NCBI RefSeq assembly: GCF_020329505.1
Contig: NZ_JAGKJJ010000004.1
Coordinates: 225,083 to 289,082 of the forward strand
Reading direction: 5' to 3'
Source of the DNA: Bradyrhizobium semiaridum
GTDB taxonomy: Bacteria; Pseudomonadota; Alphaproteobacteria; Rhizobiales; Xanthobacteraceae
Length of the DNA stretch: 64,000 nucleotides
Below the pieces are notes generated by a model. That model did no database searches. It was not told the DNA's origin and saw only the letters and a list, made by a program, of their open reading frames with translations. A program made the position numbers and the translations under genes. Positions 27,049 to 34,778 of the stretch are shown here, one piece after another (positions within the stretch are counted from its first letter, which is position 1; the number at the start of each line of letters is the position of its first letter).

Positions 27049-27765
27049 ATGTCGAATCCTGCCGAAGCTCCCGATGTCGTGGCGGACTGCCCGCATTGCG
27101 GCAAGCCGCTGCCGCTCTGCATCTGCGACAGTGTCACGCCGATCGAAAGCCGAGTCCAACTCTTGATCCTGGTGCATCCGCAGGAGCAGGACAAGGCGCT
27201 CGGCACCGCGCGGCTGACGGCGCGGCATTTCGAGCATGCCGTGGTCCGGATCGGCCTGTCCTGGCCGAGCCTTGCCAAGGCGCTCGGTCGGCCGGTGGCC
27301 GACCCGTCGCGCTGGGCCGTGCTCTATCTCGGCTCGGCCAAGGCCGAGGAGCTCGACACCGACGCCGAGATCGTCGCCATCAACCGCAATGGCGAGCTGG
27401 AGCCGGACCAGCGCAGCATTCTCGGCCGCATTGAGGGCATCGTGCTGCTCGACGGCACCTGGAGTCAGGCCAAGGCGTTGTGGTGGCGCAATCCGTGGAT
27501 GCTGAAATGCCAGCGCGTGATCCTCGGCCCGAAGCAGCCCTCGCGCTACGGCCAGCTCCGCCGCGAGCCGCGCCGAGACGGCCTGTCGACCCTCGAAGCC
27601 GCGGCGATGCTGCTCGCCGGCTTGCAGAAGCGACCGGAGATCGCGGCGGCCCTGATCGACAGTTTCGACCGGATGCTGGCGAGATTCCGCGAGGTTCAGG
27701 CAAACATGCCGGAATTGGCGCCGAAGCCGAAGAAGCGGGATTATCGCCGGCGCCGCCGGAGCTAG
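27049..27765 (+). CDS. DTW-domain protein, probable tRNA-uridine aminocarboxypropyltransferase (TapT-like)
   Basis: This 238-residue DTW-family protein has a zinc-type cysteine cluster near the N-terminus (C14, C17, C24, C26 in CPHCGKPLPLCIC). The signature appears as LLDGTWSQAKALWWRN, a one-residue-expanded form of DTW, followed by RYGQLRREP. Family members such as E. coli TapT add a 3-amino-3-carboxypropyl group to tRNA uridine (acp3U) using SAM. The C-terminal tail KPKKRDYRRRRRS is strongly basic and could bind RNA. The start is uncertain: ATG at 27010 or 27049. The later one was chosen because the extra 13 residues look unconserved. Confidence 0.82.
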   Translation: MSNPAEAPDVVADCPHCGKPLPLCICDSVTPIESRVQLLILVHPQEQDKALGTARLTARHFEHAVVRIGLSWPSLAKALGRPVADPSRWAVLYLGSAKAEELDTDAEIVAINRNGELEPDQRSILGRIEGIVLLDGTWSQAKALWWRNPWMLKCQRVILGPKQPSRYGQLRREPRRDGLSTLEAAAMLLAGLQKRPEIAAALIDSFDRMLARFREVQANMPELAPKPKKRDYRRRRRS

Positions 27766-27857
27766 GTTGTCGAAAGTACGTTTCGGGATTTCGATGGCAA
27801 ATCGGCAGCGACAACGCTACTTTGGGTGGAACCTGCATTCGTCGAGAAAATCACCCA

Positions 27858-29030
27858 ATGGAAAGTGCAGCGAAGATCGTCTCGGTGCCGATCAGGAACT
27901 CGAGTCTGTTCGAGCACGTCGACTATCGGCTTGCGGTGACGCCGGACCAAAGAGAAGAAATCTACAGGCTGCGGTACAAAGCATATCTTCGTGAAGGCGC
28001 AATCCAAGAGTCACACGAGCAACGCGTTGTCGATCAATATGACGAACTGCCGAATTCCTGGATATTCGGCGTCTACATTCATGACGAACTATGCAGTTCG
28101 GTACGCATCAGCGTCTTGAAGCCGAGTTGGCGCCGGTCGGGCGCAGCGGATGCGTTCGCCGACATATTGCAACCACGGCTCGATCGAGGCGAGGTGATAA
28201 TTGACCCGGGACGCTTCGTTGCGGACCCCGTCCGCGCCCGCCGAACATTTGAGCTTCCTTACTTGACGCTGAGATTGTGCTATATGGCTTGTGAATATTT
28301 CGAAGCTGATACAGCGCTCGCTATTGTCCGTCCCGAACATCAGGCGTTCTATCGCCGTGTCTTCACCCACGAGACCATTGCCGAGCCACGCCTGTTTCCA
28401 GGTTTTCGCAAACCGGTCGCGTTGATGGCGATGGACGTTCGCGCTAGCCGCGAGAGGGTATTTGCCCGCTATCCCGTCATGCGCTCGACGGCCTTCGAGC
28501 GACGAATGTGCTTCGAACGAGCGGCCTCGCGGTCACCAGCTTCGCAACACACACTGTCTGATTTCGAGGATGCGTTAAGTGGTCGGCTTCGCGACGATCC
28601 CGCGTTGCCTCTCTGCTTGAAGATCCTTGACCATCTCGCGACCTCGGATGGCACCGAACGGGGCACGCTGAACTTTCGGGTGTTGAGCCGTGTTGTAGGC
28701 AAGGCCCAGGTCGATGAAGAACTTCTGCGCGCTCTGACGATCATGACGACCTTGCAGATAGTGACAACGTCGACAGAGGCTCTCCTTGTGCCCAAGGGCA
28801 GTTTCCTCGACCACAATGGGGTGGAGTTTCCGGTTACACTAGGTCGCCTTTCAGCGGCTTGGCGCTCGCAGCGTTTTTTCCATCCGCAGACCGGGATGCC
28901 AATCGATGATTTCGAGGATCGGGTAAGTCTCTATTTCGAGCCATCGTCGTTACTGCGGGAAGCCCTGCATCCGCCTGCCGGCGCCCGATCGTTCCGTGAA
29001 TCCATGCCCTCGTCGGTTCCCCTCATATGA
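27858..29030 (+). CDS. FeeM-like (autoinducer-synthase fold) N-acyltransferase with extra C-terminal domain
   Basis: The first 215 residues resemble the N-acyl amino acid synthase FeeM/LuxI branch of the GNAT fold: EIYRLRYKAYLREGAI (34-49), then VVDQYDELPNSWIFGVY (57-73), DPGRFVADPVRARRTFELP (116-134) and YRRVFTHETIAEPRLFPG (165-182). This branch transfers acyl groups to amino-acid-type acceptors. Residues about 235-390 are a separate domain; its helical LPLCLKILDHLATSD (250-264) plus VDEELLRALTIMTTLQIV could be a winged helix. The stop overlaps the start of the next gene (ATGA). Base composition is low: 28 of 60 bases in 28021-28080 are G or C, against 46 of 60 at 27541-27600 upstream. That suggests transfer. 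The acyl product and role are unknown. Confidence 0.7.
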   Translation: MESAAKIVSVPIRNSSLFEHVDYRLAVTPDQREEIYRLRYKAYLREGAIQESHEQRVVDQYDELPNSWIFGVYIHDELCSSVRISVLKPSWRRSGAADAFADILQPRLDRGEVIIDPGRFVADPVRARRTFELPYLTLRLCYMACEYFEADTALAIVRPEHQAFYRRVFTHETIAEPRLFPGFRKPVALMAMDVRASRERVFARYPVMRSTAFERRMCFERAASRSPASQHTLSDFEDALSGRLRDDPALPLCLKILDHLATSDGTERGTLNFRVLSRVVGKAQVDEELLRALTIMTTLQIVTTSTEALLVPKGSFLDHNGVEFPVTLGRLSAAWRSQRFFHPQTGMPIDDFEDRVSLYFEPSSLLREALHPPAGARSFRESMPSSVPLI

Positions 29031-29659
29031 CAATATCGGTGTCCGAAGATCGGTTCTCGTTGCGGGAACTGCGAATGATATTTGGCCGGTCGTCGCCCGG
29101 ACTTATTCAGCTCAACTATATATTTTCGGCTTCACATGCCGAGCGGGTCAATGCTGTCAACAGTGCGATCGATTGGATCGTCCTCGAATGCGTGAGGACC
29201 GCACGTGACCGCGCCAATCGTGGTGAAGACGCGTTGACGAACGATATCATTGGACTGCTGGTCGCGCTCGGTTTCGATGCGACACACGACACCGATTACA
29301 ACGGTCATTGCGATATCGTGATCAAGGGCATCGATGGTTTCCTCTGGCTCGCAGAGGCCAAGGTTCACTCGACCTACGAGTGGTTGACGAAGGGACTTCT
29401 CCAACTGCTCACGCGATATTCGCCTGGCATGCCTGGCCAGAATGATGGTGCGCTGATCATCTACCATAAGGGACCTGACATCAGCAGGACGATGGACAGG
29501 TGGCGCAATCATCTCGTCGCATCCGAGGGGGAGGGACTGGTCGCGGTGTGCGACAAGAATCCGCTGATTCTGAATTCGCGACATATCCACCGGCGATCAG
29601 GGCTCGAATATCGGGTCAGGCATGTGCCGATCGGCCTGTACCACGATCCCCAGGACTAG
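29027..29659 (+). CDS. Predicted PD-(D/E)XK nuclease-like protein coupled to the FeeM-like gene
   Basis: This 210-residue soluble protein is not a family I can name. It has the layout of a restriction-endonuclease fold: a helix with LTNDIIGLLVALGFDATHD (70-88), a strand HCDIVIK with D96, a strand LWLAEAKVH giving E110-x-K112, then WLTKGLLQLLTRYS and the core strand GALIIYHKG. D96 and E110/K112 fit the catalytic D...ExK triad. Its ATG lies in the stop codon of the FeeM-like gene, so the two are made together. The pair ends 114 bp before tRNA-Cys. A nuclease partnered with an acyltransferase suggests conflict, sensing or repair, but nothing here decides which. Alternatively the fold may have lost activity. 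Confidence 0.6.
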   Translation: MTISVSEDRFSLRELRMIFGRSSPGLIQLNYIFSASHAERVNAVNSAIDWIVLECVRTARDRANRGEDALTNDIIGLLVALGFDATHDTDYNGHCDIVIKGIDGFLWLAEAKVHSTYEWLTKGLLQLLTRYSPGMPGQNDGALIIYHKGPDISRTMDRWRNHLVASEGEGLVAVCDKNPLILNSRHIHRRSGLEYRVRHVPIGLYHDPQD

Positions 29660-29773
29660 CTCCAGGAGGGCTCAACGGTGCTCCGGGACCGCGCGATTCA
29701 GCCAGTCGCGGTGCGTTTGATCGGGCGAGTTGGTTGCCTATCCTGGCGAGCCCGTATATGAGTGCCCCCAAGG

Positions 29774-29847
29774 GGCCACGTGGCGGAGTGGTTACGCAAC
29801 GGTCTGCAAAACCGTGTACACCAGTTCAATTCTGGTCGTGGCCTCCA
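29774..29847 (+). tRNA. tRNA-Cys (GCA)
   Basis: The full cloverleaf can be drawn. Acceptor GGCCACG pairs with CGTGGCC, the anticodon stem ACGGT/ACCGT encloses CTGCAAA (anticodon GCA), and the T arm contains GTTCAATTC. The discriminator is T and CCA is encoded. The gene follows the FeeM-like/nuclease pair, so its 3' half is a possible integration site, but no second copy of that sequence was seen in the window. Confidence 0.95.
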
Positions 29848-29890
29848 TTCATCCTTTCAATAGCTTGTGCTCAGAATCTGAGGGCCGTCT

Positions 29891-30073
29891 TCAAGAGACG
29901 GCCGACCAACCTTCGGGCCATGGAACCAGGGGCCAACGTCGCTCATTGTCGTTGGCGGCACGCGGCGGCGGCTGGATACGGGGTGACGGCTGGGCCAAGA
30001 AATCCTCCTGAGCAATGGGCGCGACCGCCGTTCGCACGGCGTCCAGCAGCAGTTCAAATTCGACTTCGCTCAT
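29891..30073 (-). CDS. Small conserved-type hypothetical protein with AANDN motif
   Basis: This 60-residue protein starts MSEVEFELLLDAVRTAVAPI and ends WPEGWSAVS. It contains PPPRAANDNERRW; an A-A-N-D-N motif is frequent in short rhizobial proteins of unknown role. The ATG at 30073 has GGAG eight bases upstream. A longer in-frame extension to 30295 lacks protein character. There is no signal peptide or membrane helix. Confidence 0.55.
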   Translation of the reverse strand: MSEVEFELLLDAVRTAVAPIAQEDFLAQPSPRIQPPPRAANDNERRWPLVPWPEGWSAVS

Positions 30074-30364
30074 TGCGCTCTCCGAGGTTCGGGAGCGCCA
30101 TGGTCGCAAAACGGTCTTCGGGCCGGATTGAGCGAATCGTTCGAATTTTATGAAAAGAACGATGGCGCCCGGCTTGGTTAACAACTGGCTTATGCTTGCT
30201 GCGGAACCTAGGTCGGCCCGGCCGCACCAAGTGTGAAACAGATCACAGGTCCGAAAAACCTGCGTACAATTCCCGGAGCTATTTCTAGCCGTCAAATATC
30301 GCAGGAATTTTAGGGAGACGTGACAACGCGGCCGGCGCGGCGCGATCGTCCGCGTTTATCGCCA

Positions 30365-31030
30365 TCAGGCCAGCCGCGCGAGGTCGTGCGGCAGCATGGC
30401 CTTGAATTGGTCGAGCATGCGCCGCGCCGGTTTCGCCGGAAGCGTGATCGCGTGGCGAACGGCGGCCGCCGTCAGCGTCATGGTCAGCGCGGAGAGTGTT
30501 GCGAGCGCGGCCTCCGGCATGTCGGGCGCAACCCGCCGGACGGCATCCGCGAGCAGGCCGGCGAGGAAGGCCGTGTCCTCGGCATCGAGCTGCTGCAGCG
30601 CGCGGTCGGCCTGGGTCGCCTGCCAGATGTCGCGCATCGCGGGCTCGCGCATGAACATCCGGTAGTAGCTGTCGACGATCCGGCACAGGGCAGGGTGCAG
30701 ATCGCGCATCGTCTTCACCGCGGCGAGATCGCGCGCGACGCAGCTGCGCCCGACCGCGTTGTAACGTTCGGCCAGCGTGCCGACGATCGCCGCCTTGTCC
30801 GGAAAGTATTGATAGAGCGAGCCGAAGGCGATGCCGCTGCGCGCGACGATATCGCTCATGCGGAACGCCTCGCTGCCCTTCTCGGCAATGATCTCGGCGG
30901 CGCAGGCGAGGATGCGCTCGAAGCGCTCGCGGCTGCGCTGCTGCACCGGAGCGAGCCGCGCGAGCCCCACTTCGGGCGATGCGTTCGGGAGTGCCGCGCC
31001 TGCGGCCGGCGCGGCCTTTCGTCTCGCCAT
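30365..31030 (-). CDS. TetR-family transcriptional regulator
   Basis: This 221-residue repressor has the TetR N-terminal helix-turn-helix at about residues 32-80: RFERILACAAEIIAEKGSEA, then MSDIVARSGIAFGSLYQYF. The C-terminal ligand domain is not diagnostic. It is divergent from a DUF1772 membrane-protein gene, with about 90 bp between the starts that contain repeated ACGAG elements, the usual layout for a local repressor controlling itself and its neighbour. The ligand is unknown. Confidence 0.85.
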   Translation of the reverse strand: MARRKAAPAAGAALPNASPEVGLARLAPVQQRSRERFERILACAAEIIAEKGSEAFRMSDIVARSGIAFGSLYQYFPDKAAIVGTLAERYNAVGRSCVARDLAAVKTMRDLHPALCRIVDSYYRMFMREPAMRDIWQATQADRALQQLDAEDTAFLAGLLADAVRRVAPDMPEAALATLSALTMTLTAAAVRHAITLPAKPARRMLDQFKAMLPHDLARLA

Positions 31031-31059
31031 GTGGTCTCCGTTCGGTCCGGACTTGACGT

Positions 31060-31110
31060 CTCTAATACGAGAGATTATCGCATTTTAGAAATACGAGCAA
31101 CTCTCGCATT
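31060..31110. promoter_or_regulatory. Probable TetR-type operator between the regulator and DUF1772 genes
   Basis: AATACGAG occurs twice, at about 31064 and 31090, and ACGAGAG (31067-31073) is matched by CTCTCGC (31101-31107) as an inverted repeat with one mismatch. The elements lie between the divergent starts, just before the GGAGG ribosome site of the plus-strand gene. The position and symmetry suit binding by the adjacent TetR protein. Confidence 0.5.
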
Positions 31111-31121
31111 TGGAGGCGACG

Positions 31122-31613
31122 ATGCGCCAGCTTCTGATCTCCGCCCTGCTGTGGTTTGCCGCTGTCGGCTGTGGCCTGCTCGGCGGGCTCTATTTCGCAT
31201 TCTCGACCTTCATCATGACCTCGCTCGGCCGGATCGGGCAGGCCGCCGGGATCTCGGCGATGAACGCGATCAATGTCGACATCGTCCGCTCGCTGTTCAT
31301 GCCGCTGTTCTTCGCCACGACGCTGGCCTGCGCGGCGCTGGCGGCGCTCGCGAGCCTGCGGTGGCAGGAGCCGGGCGCGATCGCTGCGATCAGCGGCGGC
31401 GTTCTCTATGTCGTCGGGATGTTCGTCGTGACCGTGGTGTTCAACGTGCCGCTCAACAATCAGCTCGCCGCAGTCGATCCGGCGAGCAGCGCGGCGGCGC
31501 CGGTCTGGGCGAGCTATCTCGTCGACTGGACCTTCTGGAACCACGTACGGACGATCGCCTGTACGGGGTCGGTCGTCCTGTTCATCGTCGCGATCGCTGC
31601 GCGCAGCGCATGA
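31122..31613 (+). CDS. DUF1772 (anthrone oxygenase-like) membrane protein
   Basis: This 163-residue protein has about four hydrophobic helices, including LISALLWFAAVGCGLLGGLY near the start and VLYVVGMFVVTVVFNVPLNN. The VxFNVPLNN element followed by a tryptophan-rich segment (WASYLVDWTFWNHVRT) is the DUF1772 signature. Some fungal relatives act as anthrone oxygenases; bacterial members are uncharacterised. GGAGG lies seven bases before the ATG at 31122, which is why the ATG 12 bases earlier was not used. The final alanine and stop codon lie inside an intergenic repeat. It is probably repressed by the divergent TetR regulator. Confidence 0.8.
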   Translation: MRQLLISALLWFAAVGCGLLGGLYFAFSTFIMTSLGRIGQAAGISAMNAINVDIVRSLFMPLFFATTLACAALAALASLRWQEPGAIAAISGGVLYVVGMFVVTVVFNVPLNNQLAAVDPASSAAAPVWASYLVDWTFWNHVRTIACTGSVVLFIVAIAARSA

Positions 31614-31677
31614 TCCGGAAAAGTGCGCAGCGGATTTCCGGGAAGGTCATGCGCAAACAAGCTGAAGCGCGCTGAGG
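31608..31677. repeat. Intergenic palindromic repeat, family A, copy 2
   Basis: GCATGATCCGGAAAAGTG starts at 31608 and is followed by the GGTCATGC arm and CAAACAAGCTGAAGCGCG, matching copy 1 at 1234 but ending earlier. The stop codon of the DUF1772 gene (31611-31613) is the TGA inside the GCATGATC arm. The insertion therefore either supplied the stop or landed exactly on it. Confidence 0.8.
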
Positions 31678-31707
31678 AGATGGGGATGTGTTGATGGGGC
31701 CAGGAAC

Positions 31708-31782
31708 TGGCTCCCCGGGCTGGATTCGAACCAGCGACCATTCGATTAACAGTCGAATGCTCTACCGCTGAGCTACCGAGGA
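31708..31782 (-). tRNA. tRNA-Asn (GTT)
   Basis: On the minus strand, acceptor TCCTCGG pairs with CCGGGGA and the D arm is GCTCAGCGGTAGAGC. The anticodon arm TTCGA-CTGTTAA-TCGAA carries anticodon GTT and the T arm contains GGTTCGAATCC. The discriminator is G and CCA is encoded at 31708-31710. The structure is complete. Confidence 0.95.
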
Positions 31783-32135
31783 ATAGGCGAACTTCCGTTC
31801 GCGAGCGGGCAGCGTATAACAAAGCCTTCCGGCCTTGCAAAGAACCAAATGACACCTCCCGCGAAACTTTAACAGGGACGGTAAAGCCCCTGTTACATCA
31901 GGACTTGCCTGCTTCCGATCGCAATATTTGCCCATCCCGCCGGCACCGTCATCGGCTCCGTAAGAACCCGTGGAGGCGGAATGGCGCGGCATTTCCCGCC
32001 CCTCGATTCTCCGTTCGACATCGATTGCCGCCGATCACGAGCCCGTGGCTGGCCGCCGGCAGGCCGGATTAGCCGTCAAATCGACTCAATAGCTGACGAT
32101 CGTCCCTCACGCCGGGTCCCGAGAGGTGATTGTCC
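31783..32135. other. Intergenic region upstream of tRNA-Asn, with a small palindrome
   Basis: This stretch contains the tRNA-Asn promoter on the minus strand. TAACAGGG (31870-31877) and CCCTGTTA (31888-31895) form a perfect 8-base inverted repeat with a 10-base spacer. It has no T-run and may be an operator or a short hairpin. No gene longer than a few dozen codons with protein character was seen. Confidence 0.4.
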
Positions 32136-32315
32136 ATGTCTGTGATCCTGTTCGACCTGTCGACACCGCAGCCGACCCTGGTCCCATCAGATGCACCCGA
32201 GATCAGTGACGATGAGTGCCTGCGCCGGCTGGCGAAGGCTGTCGAGGACCAGGATTCCGGGCATCTCGACGAGGTGGCCCGCCTGATCGGCCGGCTTGCC
32301 GTCACCATTGAATAA
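32136..32315 (+). CDS. Small hypothetical protein
   Basis: This 59-residue protein starts MSVILFDLSTPQPTLVPSD and ends ARLIGRLAVTIE. The ATG at 32136 is preceded by GAGAGGTGA at good distance; a TTG two codons earlier is also possible. The C-terminal half (DDECLRRLAKAVEDQDSGHLDEVARLIG) looks helical and amphipathic. It has no recognised domain, signal or membrane helix. Codon use is normal for the genome, so a genuine small gene is likely. Confidence 0.55.
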   Translation: MSVILFDLSTPQPTLVPSDAPEISDDECLRRLAKAVEDQDSGHLDEVARLIGRLAVTIE

Positions 32316-32454
32316 ACGGCCTCCGAGTCGCCGCCCTGCGACCTGAATGCGCGCGCCAACGGCGTGTTGCGTTTTGGCGGAGCATGTTCCAAAAGATGGC
32401 CCTGTTCTAGCTCCTCCAGCGGCAATGCCGCGCGACTTGCAGGGTTCTCAGCCA

Positions 32455-33120
32455 ATGTCCGGATTTTCGACCGCGCGCCAGTATATGGTCGATGGTCAGG
32501 TGCGTCCGAGCGACGTCACCGACGACCGAATCCTCGAAGCCATGCTGACCGTGCCCCGCGAGCTGTTCGTGCCGGCCGACAAGCAGGCGCTGGCCTATCT
32601 GGATCTCGATCTGGACGTCGCCGGCGGCGGCACCGCCAAGCGGTACCTGATCAAGCCGGCGCTGCTCGCCAGGATGCTCCAAGCGGCCGAGATCAAGCGC
32701 ACCGACCGTGTCCTGGTGGTGGGCGTTGCCACCGGATATGCCGCCGCGGTGGTGGCGGCGTTTGCTGGGGAGGTAAGCGCGACCGAAAGCGATCCGGCGC
32801 TGGCCGCCAAGGCGGGCGCCGCCCTGACCCAGCTCGGCCTCCACAATGTGACCGTGAAGACCGCGGCTGCCGCCGATGGCGATTCCGCGGCAGCGCCGTT
32901 CGATGTCATCATCCTCAACGGCGCCACCGAGATCCTCCCGACCGGGCTCTATGGTCAGCTCAAGGAGGGCGGGCGGCTGGTCGGGGTGTTCGCCCTGAGG
33001 GCGCCGCCGCGGGCCACCTTGGTGACCCATTCGCACGCCGACTTTGGGCACCGCGAGCTGTTCGACGCCTCGGCGCCCGTCCTGCCCGGGCTCGAACGGC
33101 TTCCTGCCTTCGTCTTCTGA
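32455..33120 (+). CDS. Protein-L-isoaspartate O-methyltransferase family protein
   Basis: This 221-residue SAM-dependent methyltransferase is of the Pcm family. The N-terminal RQYMVDGQVRPSDVTDDRIL and VPRELFVP are typical of the alphaproteobacterial branch. The SAM-binding loop is VLVVGVATGYAAAVVAAF and the post-I acidic residue sits in VSATESDPAL. DVIILNGATEILP replaces the usual IxxxAA. Classical Pcm repairs isoaspartate in damaged proteins; this branch lies next to tolC in Bradyrhizobium-type genomes and its substrate is less certain. The ATG at 32455 follows CAGGG. tolC lies about 200 bp downstream on the same strand. Confidence 0.85.
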   Translation: MSGFSTARQYMVDGQVRPSDVTDDRILEAMLTVPRELFVPADKQALAYLDLDLDVAGGGTAKRYLIKPALLARMLQAAEIKRTDRVLVVGVATGYAAAVVAAFAGEVSATESDPALAAKAGAALTQLGLHNVTVKTAAAADGDSAAAPFDVIILNGATEILPTGLYGQLKEGGRLVGVFALRAPPRATLVTHSHADFGHRELFDASAPVLPGLERLPAFVF

Positions 33121-33316
33121 CCGCCTATTGCGCTGCGCTAGCTAATAAAATCCCGTTCTGAATCAGAAGTGTGGCCCGTTTGCCCCACGTGAAGAGTTTC
33201 CACTGCGCTCCGTTGCGGGGTAGTTCCGTTGACCCTAGCTGCGGACTAAGGTGAGGCGGGACTCACTTCGGTCTTAGGCGACGCCCGGTCTGCGTTCGCG
33301 GATTGGGCGACTACAA

Positions 33317-34714
33317 ATGAATGGATTTCTGGGGATGCGTGGGGTGAAGGTTACCACCGCGACTGCGACTGCGGTCCTTCTATTGGCGATTTTGGGCCCG
33401 GTGCCTGCGCTCGCCGATACAATCGAGGCCGCGCTGGTGCGGGCCTACCAGAACAACCCCCAGCTCAACGCGCAACGCGCGCAGGTGCGGTCAATCGACG
33501 AAAACGTTCCTCAAGCGCTCTCGGGTTACCGCCCGAAGGCCGCATTGACGGCAAGCGGCGGCTATCAGTACAGCGACACCGCCTTGGTGGGCAGCAATCC
33601 GATCCATGGCAACCAAGCGCCGCGCAGCGTCGGCCTTACCGTCAACCAATCCCTGTTCAACGCTCAGACGCCGCAGCGCGTGCGTGCGGCCGAAAGCCAG
33701 GTGTCGTCGGCGCGCGAAGGCTTGCGCGTGCTCGAGCAGACCGTGCTGTTGAACGCGGCCACCGTCTATATGGACTATCTGCGCGACTCGGCGATCGTCG
33801 AGGTTCAACGCAGCAACACCCGCGTGCTCGAGCAGACGCTGAAACAGACCCAGGACCGCTTCAATGTCGGCGAGGTGACGCGAACCGACGTCGCGCAGTC
33901 CGAGGCGCAGCTCGCAGCCGGCCGCACGCAGCAGCTGACGGCGGAATCGAACCTGACGACGACGCGCTCGAACTTCCGCCGCATCATCGGCAGCGAGCCG
34001 CAGAATCTTGCACCCGGCTCGCCGGTCGACCGGTTCTTGCCGGCGACGCTGGCGTCCGCCGTCGAGCTCAGCCTGACTCAAAATCCGAACGTTACCTCTG
34101 CGATGTTCGGCGTCGACGTGAACTTCCTGCAGGTCAAGATCAACGAAGGCGCGCTGTTCCCGTCAGTCAACCTGCAGACGTCGGTAAGCCAGGCCTACGA
34201 ACAGTCCCTGACAATCTCCCGCACCTTCACCGCGGGGGCTGCGGTTCAGCTGTCGGTGCCGATCTACCAGGGCGGCTCGGAATACTCATTGATCCGGCAG
34301 TCCAAGGAATCGCTGACGCAGCAACGGCTGGTGCTGGAGCAGACCCGGGATCAGGCGCGCGCCAACGTCGTCACCGCATGGGGCCAGCTGGTCGCCGGCA
34401 AGGCGCAGGTGGCTTCGGCACAGGCGCAGGTGCAGGCGTCCGAGATCGCGCTCAACGGCGTGCGTGAAGAAGCCAAGGCCGGCCAGCGCACCACGCTCGA
34501 CGTGCTGAACGCGCAGCAGGCGCTCGTCAATGCGCGCAACTCGCTGGTCACCGCGCAGCATGACCGCGTCGTCGCGTCTTACAACGTGCTCAACGCGGTC
34601 GGCCGGCTGTCGCCGGTCGTGCTTGGTCTGCCCACCACGACCTACGATGCGAGCGTGCACTATCAGCAGGTTCGCGACAGCTGGGCCGGCGTTCGCACGC
34701 CCGACGGCAAGTAA
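33317..34714 (+). CDS. tolC: TolC-family outer-membrane efflux channel
   Basis: This 465-residue outer-membrane protein has a signal peptide (TATATAVLLLAILGPVPALA, about residues 14-33) and two internally repeated TolC halves. The first begins IEAALVRAYQNNPQLNAQRAQ, and GYRPKAALTASGGY is the entry to the first strand. The second has NEGALFPSVNLQTSVS and ends with the conserved RTTLDVLNAQQALVNARN. It is the type I secretion and multidrug exit duct, distinct from the NodT-type lipoprotein at 17.7 kb. It might serve the GGNDT-repeat protein at 58 kb, but that is only inferred. The start could also be the ATG at 33335. Confidence 0.93.
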   Translation: MNGFLGMRGVKVTTATATAVLLLAILGPVPALADTIEAALVRAYQNNPQLNAQRAQVRSIDENVPQALSGYRPKAALTASGGYQYSDTALVGSNPIHGNQAPRSVGLTVNQSLFNAQTPQRVRAAESQVSSAREGLRVLEQTVLLNAATVYMDYLRDSAIVEVQRSNTRVLEQTLKQTQDRFNVGEVTRTDVAQSEAQLAAGRTQQLTAESNLTTTRSNFRRIIGSEPQNLAPGSPVDRFLPATLASAVELSLTQNPNVTSAMFGVDVNFLQVKINEGALFPSVNLQTSVSQAYEQSLTISRTFTAGAAVQLSVPIYQGGSEYSLIRQSKESLTQQRLVLEQTRDQARANVVTAWGQLVAGKAQVASAQAQVQASEIALNGVREEAKAGQRTTLDVLNAQQALVNARNSLVTAQHDRVVASYNVLNAVGRLSPVVLGLPTTTYDASVHYQQVRDSWAGVRTPDGK

Positions 34715-34744
34715 TCGCCACATCAACGTCGCTTGTCGCGTCTA

Positions 34745-34778
34745 GCTTGTGGTTCTGAGTTCAATCAGGACCACAAGC
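34745..34778 (+). terminator. Hairpin downstream of tolC
   Basis: GCTTGTGGTTCTGA pairs with TCAGGACCACAAGC around the loop GTTCAA: 14 positions with a single G-U-type mismatch. It lies 31 bases after the tolC stop. There is no T-run directly after it, so it may act as a factor-assisted terminator or protect the mRNA 3' end. The rest of the 337-bp gap up to the popZ-like gene shows nothing recognisable. Confidence 0.6.

Noticed and set aside
30320..31675. A 451-codon plus-strand frame spanning the TetR and DUF1772 genes
   Set aside because: It runs antisense to the regulator and out of frame with DUF1772; both of those have family motifs and ribosome sites and this frame does not.
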